From: an uncultured Collinsella sp.
GTDB taxonomy: Bacteria; Actinomycetota; Coriobacteriia; Coriobacteriales; Coriobacteriaceae
Direction: 5' to 3'
Assembly: GCA_900550815.1 (NCBI GenBank)
Contig: URTW01000074.1
Coordinates: forward strand, 1-9,478
Length of the DNA: 9,478 nt
Numbering within the stretch: position 1 is the stretch's first letter; every line of letters begins with the position of its first letter. A program made the position numbers and the translations under genes. The notes under the pieces are model-generated. The model was not told the DNA's origin, did no database searches, and saw nothing but the letters and a program-made list of their open reading frames with translations. Shown piece after piece: positions 5,629 to 9,478 of this stretch.

Positions 5629-7443
5629 TCATTCACCTCCCTCGTATGTATCGAGGTATTCCTGCTTGAGCGTCTGCGAGGACGACTCGATCTTTTCCAC
5701 GAGCGTGCCGGCCTCGATGAAGTAGAACGAGTTGGTGAGGTCTGCCAGGTCGTCGAGTAGATGGCTTGAGATGAGCACGCTGCGTCCCCGCGCCACCTCG
5801 CTGCGCATCGCGTCGCAGGAGGTTTTCCGTTTTCCCGGATCGAGGCCGTTCAGCGGTTCATCGAGGATGAGGTACGGGCAATCGGTCGCTATCGCCATGG
5901 CAAGCTTTACCTGCTGCTTCATTCCTGTCGAGAGTTTACGGGTCGGCTTGTCGAGATATGGGGAGATTCCGAGGGAGTCGCAGAGCGAGTCGATGCCGGC
6001 GGCAGATTTCCACGCCTCCCTAACGAAAGAGAGGTGCTCGATGGCCGATAGCGTGGGATAGAGATCCGCGCCGCCCGAAGAGCTCAGGTAGACGAGTTCT
6101 GCAAATTCGGCTGATCGGCGTTGGCAGATTCCGTCTGCCGCCAGGCTTCCCGAGCGGATGCGGGTGGGAAATTGGCCCGACAGCGCTTCAAGAAGGGTGG
6201 TTTTCCCCGAGCCGTTGGGAGCAACGAGGCCCGCCGCCGTTCCCGGGCTCAGGAAAAGCGACCCGAGTGAAAGTATCGTCGTGCTTCCGTATCCCACGCT
6301 CGCGTCCAGAAGCTCGAGCCCATGGTGCTTTTTCGCGGGTCCAGGCTGTTTGGGCGAACGTGCCGCAACGGCGCCGACCGCAAAAAAGACCGCGACGTAT
6401 GCCAGGGCCACGGCAAGCATCGATGCGCTGCCTGAACCGGAGCCAATGAATTCTGTCGGGAAGCATCCCACGTAACCCGTTGCCTCGATAGGCGAGAACA
6501 CGGCCAGCGGCAGGAGCCCGAGCACGGCATTATGCCCTAGTGCCGAATCGGACAGTAACGGGAATGCCGGGGCCGCGACAAGCAGCGCGGAGGTAAGGGG
6601 GCCCGCGAGGACGCGCCTCGTTGCGGTCGATAGGACGGCGGAGCAAACGGATATCAAGGTTCCGCCCGCAAGCAGCGCGAGAAGCAGGGCTGTGAAGACG
6701 TTTCCCGCGGTCGTGGTGGTAAGCGCGCCGTCATGGAAGAAGGCGATCGGGTACCCAATTTGCCCGAAGCCGTTTAGGGCCAAGGCGTAAATGCCCCCGG
6801 GTGCGAGGCCGGCGAGGAGCATCGCGGTCCCCGCGGCGATTATCGAAAACACGATCTGGATAAGGCGCCGGAATTTGGGCACGGGCGCCTTCGCCGCCAG
6901 GGTCGCAGGCCTTGTGGCGCCGAGCACGAGTATCGACGAGAGAAGGAAGGGGATGAAGGGAAGGAAAGACGGCGCCGTGGCAATGGCGTAAGGCAGGAAG
7001 GAAAGGAATGGCAGGTCGCTTGCGGAGGCCGGGATATCCGTGATGCCGGAGCTGCTCAGAGCGCGGCAATATGCGAGCTCCGCGTCATTGGTCTCTCGGT
7101 CTCCCACGATGGACCCGGATTGGAAGCCTTCGCCCATGAGCGCGTAGTAGCTCTCGGCAGAATCGAGAAAGGCGGCGTCGGTTTGAGCGGCAAGGGCGGC
7201 GTTCGCGTATCTTGCAAGCTCCGCGTCATTTTGCTGCTCTGGAGATAGGTCTGTGCCGCTGGCCTGGGGCGCGCGCGTATTGAATGCGTCGACAAAGCCC
7301 TGCATGCCCTGTTTCATAAAGAAGGGCCCGTAGATGGGTGAATTGAACGCAATGGGGGCGGAAAAGGCTGCAGCGAGAACGAGCGTACAAATCCATACGG
7401 CCTTGTCTCTTAGGATTAGTTTGAGAAGAAGTCGACAGTACAT
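5629..7443 (-). CDS. ABC transporter, permease-ATPase fusion
   Basis: A 604-aa protein with the membrane part first and the ATPase last. Residue 13-35 is a membrane helix, followed by a soluble outside stretch (36-145, rich in Ala, Asp and Gln), then about six more helices (around 145-175, 194-214, 245-270, 280-298, 305-325 and 341-361), as in ABC-2-type exporters. The nucleotide-binding domain (about 375-586) has Walker A APNGSGKTT (408-416), signature LSTGM (504-508), Walker B LILDEP (525-530), a normal LNGLDP D-loop and switch His561. Two oddities: the first Gly of Walker A is Ala, and the Q-loop Gln is replaced in YLSSSGGADLYP (452-463). The ATG at 7443 has a GTAGGTG site. It leads a two-gene unit with the small anchored protein and converges on the secreted-protein operon. 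Peptide export or self-protection is plausible but the substrate is unknown. Confidence 0.9.
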   Translation of the reverse strand: MYCRLLLKLILRDKAVWICTLVLAAAFSAPIAFNSPIYGPFFMKQGMQGFVDAFNTRAPQASGTDLSPEQQNDAELARYANAALAAQTDAAFLDSAESYYALMGEGFQSGSIVGDRETNDAELAYCRALSSSGITDIPASASDLPFLSFLPYAIATAPSFLPFIPFLLSSILVLGATRPATLAAKAPVPKFRRLIQIVFSIIAAGTAMLLAGLAPGGIYALALNGFGQIGYPIAFFHDGALTTTTAGNVFTALLLALLAGGTLISVCSAVLSTATRRVLAGPLTSALLVAAPAFPLLSDSALGHNAVLGLLPLAVFSPIEATGYVGCFPTEFIGSGSGSASMLAVALAYVAVFFAVGAVAARSPKQPGPAKKHHGLELLDASVGYGSTTILSLGSLFLSPGTAAGLVAPNGSGKTTLLEALSGQFPTRIRSGSLAADGICQRRSAEFAELVYLSSSGGADLYPTLSAIEHLSFVREAWKSAAGIDSLCDSLGISPYLDKPTRKLSTGMKQQVKLAMAIATDCPYLILDEPLNGLDPGKRKTSCDAMRSEVARGRSVLISSHLLDDLADLTNSFYFIEAGTLVEKIESSSQTLKQEYLDTYEGGE

Positions 7444-8088
7444 TTAGAAGCACCTACGTTCATCAAAGAATTGTTAGATTAAAAGTAACAGACCGGATGA
7501 AGATACGTGCGACGGGGGCGAGGCGAATGGCTGAGCGGTATCGATATGCGGGTTCAACGGTATCACATTGACCACATAGATTATTAACCTGCATTTCTAA
7601 CAGTTAAGGAGACGGGTGCTTTCCAGCACACTCCTTCGATGATGCCTTCCGCTTGTTGCTATGCCGGTTTCAGCCAACAAAGAATGTGCCCGGGCGCTCA
7701 GGTTCACCGTTAGCGTTGGCAACATATGAGATGGACCAGACCCTTGCCGCGCGCCGTTTGCGCGAGAGGTGTCGGGCTCCATGTTTATTCCACCTGCTTG
7801 TTATCAACCAGCTTCGTTCAACGTTAGACATTCAAGATGTCAGACGTCGAACCTGCGCCAAAGACGCAGCTGGGGCTACTAGTTGCCTACAATCGCTCGC
7901 GAAGCTCGCCTGTTCGTGCGTGAATATCTGACAGCTCCGTCAGACATTGTCGGACATTTGATTATTCGACAAATGCGCACGTGGTCGCGTTCGCAAAGAT
8001 TACTGAACGGTCGATGGGTGCGTTGGGACCGGAGCAAACGGCGGATGCCAGAAAAATGGCCTCACAGAATCGCACCCATGGTTGATAA
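7444..8088. other. 645-base gap without a convincing gene
   Basis: Frames of 60-95 codons exist on both strands but none is supported: they lack ribosome sites, have low-complexity Arg/Ser/Cys-rich translations, or run through the hairpin at 8089-8126. A minus-strand frame ending at 7670 closes with YVANANGEPERPGTFFVG and looks somewhat protein-like, so it may be another gene remnant. An interrupted inverted repeat lies at 7606-7636 (AAGGAG/CTCCTT outside GTGCT/AGCAC) beside the proposed ABC promoter, and a small CTGAC/GTCAG hairpin lies near 7928-7943. The region probably holds the ABC operon leader plus decayed DNA. Confidence 0.5.
7580..7607 (-). promoter_or_regulatory. Possible promoter of the ABC operon
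   Basis: On the minus strand TTAACT (7602-7607) and AATAAT (7580-7585) are 16 bases apart, matching 4 and 5 of 6 consensus positions. Transcription from here would give a leader of about 130 bases before the ATG at 7443. This is the best pair seen in the gap but is not strong. Confidence 0.35.
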
Positions 8089-8126
8089 AATTGACCGCCC
8101 GGGCGCAAATACCCGGGCGGTCAATT
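8083..8126 (-). terminator. Strong terminator of the minus-strand remnant at 8187-8366
   Basis: A 15-bp stem (8089-8103 with 8112-8126, core TTGACCGCCCGGG) and 8-base loop. On the minus strand the stem ends in TTTTATC, giving a short T run. It lies about 60 bases past the TGA at 8187-8189. Confidence 0.75.
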
Positions 8127-8186
8127 CATGCCCTCGTTCGCTATCCTGTTGGGTTTTGGGGCTTTGAGATGGTGTTGACGGATGGA

Positions 8187-8366
8187 TCAGCCGTACAGCT
8201 TGATCTCCCGGGGTTCCATGTGGTCGTCCCCCAATAAGACGTCCCTGATGTAGCTCTGCGGCAAGAACTCGACGGGCAGCACTGGGTCGTCGACGTAGCC
8301 GGGCACTGGGAGTAGGCGTGCCCTTTGGACATAGCGTGGCCGCCTGCCGGCGGTCGGACTGCCACT
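8187..8366 (-). pseudogene. Unrecognised C-terminal protein remnant
   Basis: A 59-residue open stretch on the minus strand with no start codon of its own context, bounded by TGA at 8367-8369 and ending at TGA 8187-8189. The last 45 residues are strongly protein-like and acidic with good codon choice: LPVPGYVDDPVLPVEFLPQS, then YIRDVLLGDDHMEPREIKLYG. A strong terminator follows on the same strand. This is the pattern expected of the surviving 3' end of a deleted gene. The family could not be recognised. Competing minus-strand frames here are Ser/Arg/Cys-rich and less plausible. Confidence 0.55.
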
Positions 8367-8439
8367 TCAGCCAAAAGCTCAGGCGCGCGCATTAAAATAA
8401 TGGATATATCGCTTGATGGGCTTTTGACCAAGCATGAAC

Positions 8440-8490
8440 ATCGCAGGTAAATCCGTGTACCAATTTTTGGTACACGGATTTACCTGCGGT
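8440..8490. repeat. Long near-perfect inverted repeat (24-bp stem, 3-base loop)
   Basis: Arm 8440-8463 (core GCAGGTAAATCCGTGTACC) pairs with 8467-8490 with a single T-G wobble near the base and a TTT loop. Neither strand has a T run after it. Its right edge coincides with the first base of the direct repeat at 8490. It may be a transposition or replication relic, or a processed RNA hairpin. Confidence 0.9.
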
Positions 8491-8582
8491 TTGTTGAAAA
8501 CTCTGACATGCGCCGCCGACTTCATTAAAATCGATTGCCGATCAAGTCTTCCTATATATGCGGGCCCTGAGAAGCTGCGCTG
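8490..8582 (+). repeat. Direct repeat, copy 1 (93 bp or longer)
   Basis: Begins TTTGTTGAAAACTCTGACAT and ends GAAGCTGCGCTG. It matches 9386-9478 at 91 of 93 positions; the two differences are at the GCGGGCCCT / GCGAGACCT site near the right end. It precedes the DUF1648 gene leader. The minus-strand translation is open through both copies, so a coding relic is possible. Confidence 0.95.
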
Positions 8583-8588
8583 TGAACC

Positions 8589-8669
8589 TGAGACCGCTAT
8601 CGATCGGCCCGGTGCACCGGGCCGCTGTCCTCGAGCCGGCATCAGCTTGCCGGTCTCAAAACGTATACT
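8589..8669 (+). promoter_or_regulatory. Structured leader and -10 element before the DUF1648 gene
   Basis: Contains a 20-base palindrome centred on TGCA (8605-8624, core GGCCCGGTGCACCGGGCC), a hairpin CCGGCA/TGCCGG (8636-8641, 8648-8653), and an outer pair TGAGACCG/CGGTCTCA (8589-8596, 8651-8658). The last two share bases 8651-8653 and cannot both form. TATACT at 8664-8669 is a good -10 hexamer, but no matching -35 stands out. Palindromes directly upstream of a -10 suggest an operator or a folded leader. Confidence 0.45.
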
Positions 8670-8683
8670 TGATTTAAGGCGGA

Positions 8684-9343
8684 GTGGAATGTGGGCGCGC
8701 AAGGAGATGCGGAATCGATGAGAGCCTCAAAAAAATTACTGCAGTGTTATCATCTTTCATCCTCTCTATTCTTCCATTTCTGATTCTATGGGCGGCTTGG
8801 TCAGTCCTCCCTGATACAATTCCCGCTCATTGGAGTGGGGGTGTGGTTGATCGATGGGGTAATAAGCTTGAATTGCTGGTTGTTCCGCTGTTTTCTCTGA
8901 TTGGTTCTATTGCAATTTCTGTGTACCTTATTGTTTCCACGCGGCGAAGAGAGTTCGCGGATTTCTCTGTTCGAATGCGACGGGACTTTGTTGCGTGCTA
9001 TATTTCTAGTCTTCTTTTATCGACAACCTGCTCAGTGATAATTGCCGTTTGGGTTCAGTTGATTCTTACGCAAAACACTGCGGTTGATGGGGGGCTTGGA
9101 CTATCGATCCTGTATTCCCTTCCCGGGCTATATGTGATCTTGTGCGCTTTGCCGCCTTTTTATGCGAGCGGCGAGAGCAAAAAGGCAGAGCGCCTGATAA
9201 CAGTTCTTATTGGCGGCGCGGAGATTGTTCTTTGTGGAATAGTGCTTGAAGGTTCGGCTGCCTCTTATGCGATGATTGGACTGATGATTCTGTTCTGTGC
9301 GTTTGAGATTGTGTCACAGGTAAGGGATAGCCGGTCCTTATGA
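8684..9343 (+). CDS. DUF1648-domain multi-spanning membrane protein (SdpI-related)
   Basis: About 205-219 aa. After a first helix (about residues 19-41) comes the DUF1648 signature LPDTIPAHWSGGVVDRWGNK (42-61), the conserved P-x-H-W and D-R-W-G pattern of the family to which the N-terminal part of the Bacillus SdpI immunity protein belongs. Further helices lie at about 63-85, 102-128, 137-160 and 171-208. The gene is visibly AT-richer than the left block, which suggests acquisition. The start is unclear: ATG 8684 follows GGCGGAG at a short distance and stays in frame, whereas ATG 8719 has AAGGAG 11 bases upstream and would give the more typical MRASKKITAV opening, but only if the A7 tract at 8729-8735 had one more base. 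Immunity or signalling roles are only suggested by the family. Confidence 0.8.
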   Translation: MECGRARRCGIDESLKKITAVLSSFILSILPFLILWAAWSVLPDTIPAHWSGGVVDRWGNKLELLVVPLFSLIGSIAISVYLIVSTRRREFADFSVRMRRDFVACYISSLLLSTTCSVIIAVWVQLILTQNTAVDGGLGLSILYSLPGLYVILCALPPFYASGESKKAERLITVLIGGAEIVLCGIVLEGSAASYAMIGLMILFCAFEIVSQVRDSRSL

Positions 9344-9385
9344 GTTGAATTACGCGCGTGCGGATATAAAGGGTGGCATGTTAAA

Positions 9386-9478
9386 TTTGTTGAAAACTCT
9401 GACATGCGCCGCCGACTTCATTAAAATCGATTGCCGATCAAGTCTTCCTATATATGCGAGACCTGAGAAGCTGCGCTG
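9386..9478 (+). repeat. Direct repeat, copy 2 (runs off the window)
   Basis: Same sequence as 8490-8582 with two mismatches, 896 bases downstream. It begins 42 bases after the DUF1648 stop and continues past the window end, so its true length is unknown. The preceding hairpin of copy 1 is absent here. Confidence 0.95.

Noticed and set aside
7653..7931. 92-codon plus-strand frame
   Set aside because: Arg/Cys/Leu-rich, no ribosome site, no recognisable motif.
7883..8167. 94-codon plus-strand frame
   Set aside because: It begins at a TTG without a ribosome site and passes straight through the terminator hairpin at 8089-8126.
8434..8721. 95-codon plus-strand frame across hairpin and repeat
   Set aside because: It is composed of the inverted repeat, direct repeat and palindromes, so its openness is incidental.
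8440..9478. CRISPR array
   Set aside because: There are only two long repeat copies 896 bases apart with a gene between them, not short regularly spaced repeats.

Overview
This is a GC-rich bacterial window. The gene families, codon usage and high GC of the left third fit an actinobacterium of the class Coriobacteriia, most likely Collinsella or a close relative. That placement is from general recognition of the protein style and was not tested by any search.

Left part (1-3189) is conserved housekeeping DNA. It reads left to right as one tight operon: the 3' end of a cysteine desulfurase carrying the catalytic Cys loop, a NIF3-family dinuclear-metal protein, a coiled-coil/zinc-ribbon protein interrupted by an in-frame TAG, and coaBC for coenzyme A synthesis. 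The first two junctions are ATGA overlaps and the gap before coaBC is 2 bases. A tRNA-Pro(GGG) gene with its own promoter and terminator closes this block.

From 3190 on the window changes character. Genes become small, secreted or membrane-bound, gaps are long, and several pieces are clearly the ends of longer genes: a DUF6273-type C-terminus (minus), the C-terminal part of a DnaQ-like 3'-5' exonuclease (minus), and an unrecognised C-terminal tail with its own terminator near 8187-8366 (minus). Intact genes here are a two-gene plus-strand unit (a secreted four-cysteine protein of 134 aa followed by a 79-aa three-helix membrane protein) and, converging on it, a minus-strand unit (a permease-ATPase fusion ABC protein followed by a small membrane-anchored extracytoplasmic protein). 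This pair of units is the best candidate for an undescribed system. It resembles a bacteriocin-like peptide with an immunity protein beside an export or self-protection ABC transporter, but function is inferred from architecture alone.

Right end (8440-9478) holds a 24-bp-stem hairpin directly abutting a repeat of at least 93 bp. A second copy of the repeat lies at the window edge, 896 bp downstream. Between the copies sits an AT-richer gene for a DUF1648 membrane protein (the family of the SdpI N-terminal region), with palindromes in its leader and an A7 tract at its start that may put the best start codon out of frame. Together the features right of the tRNA look like an accessory region built by repeated insertion and decay.
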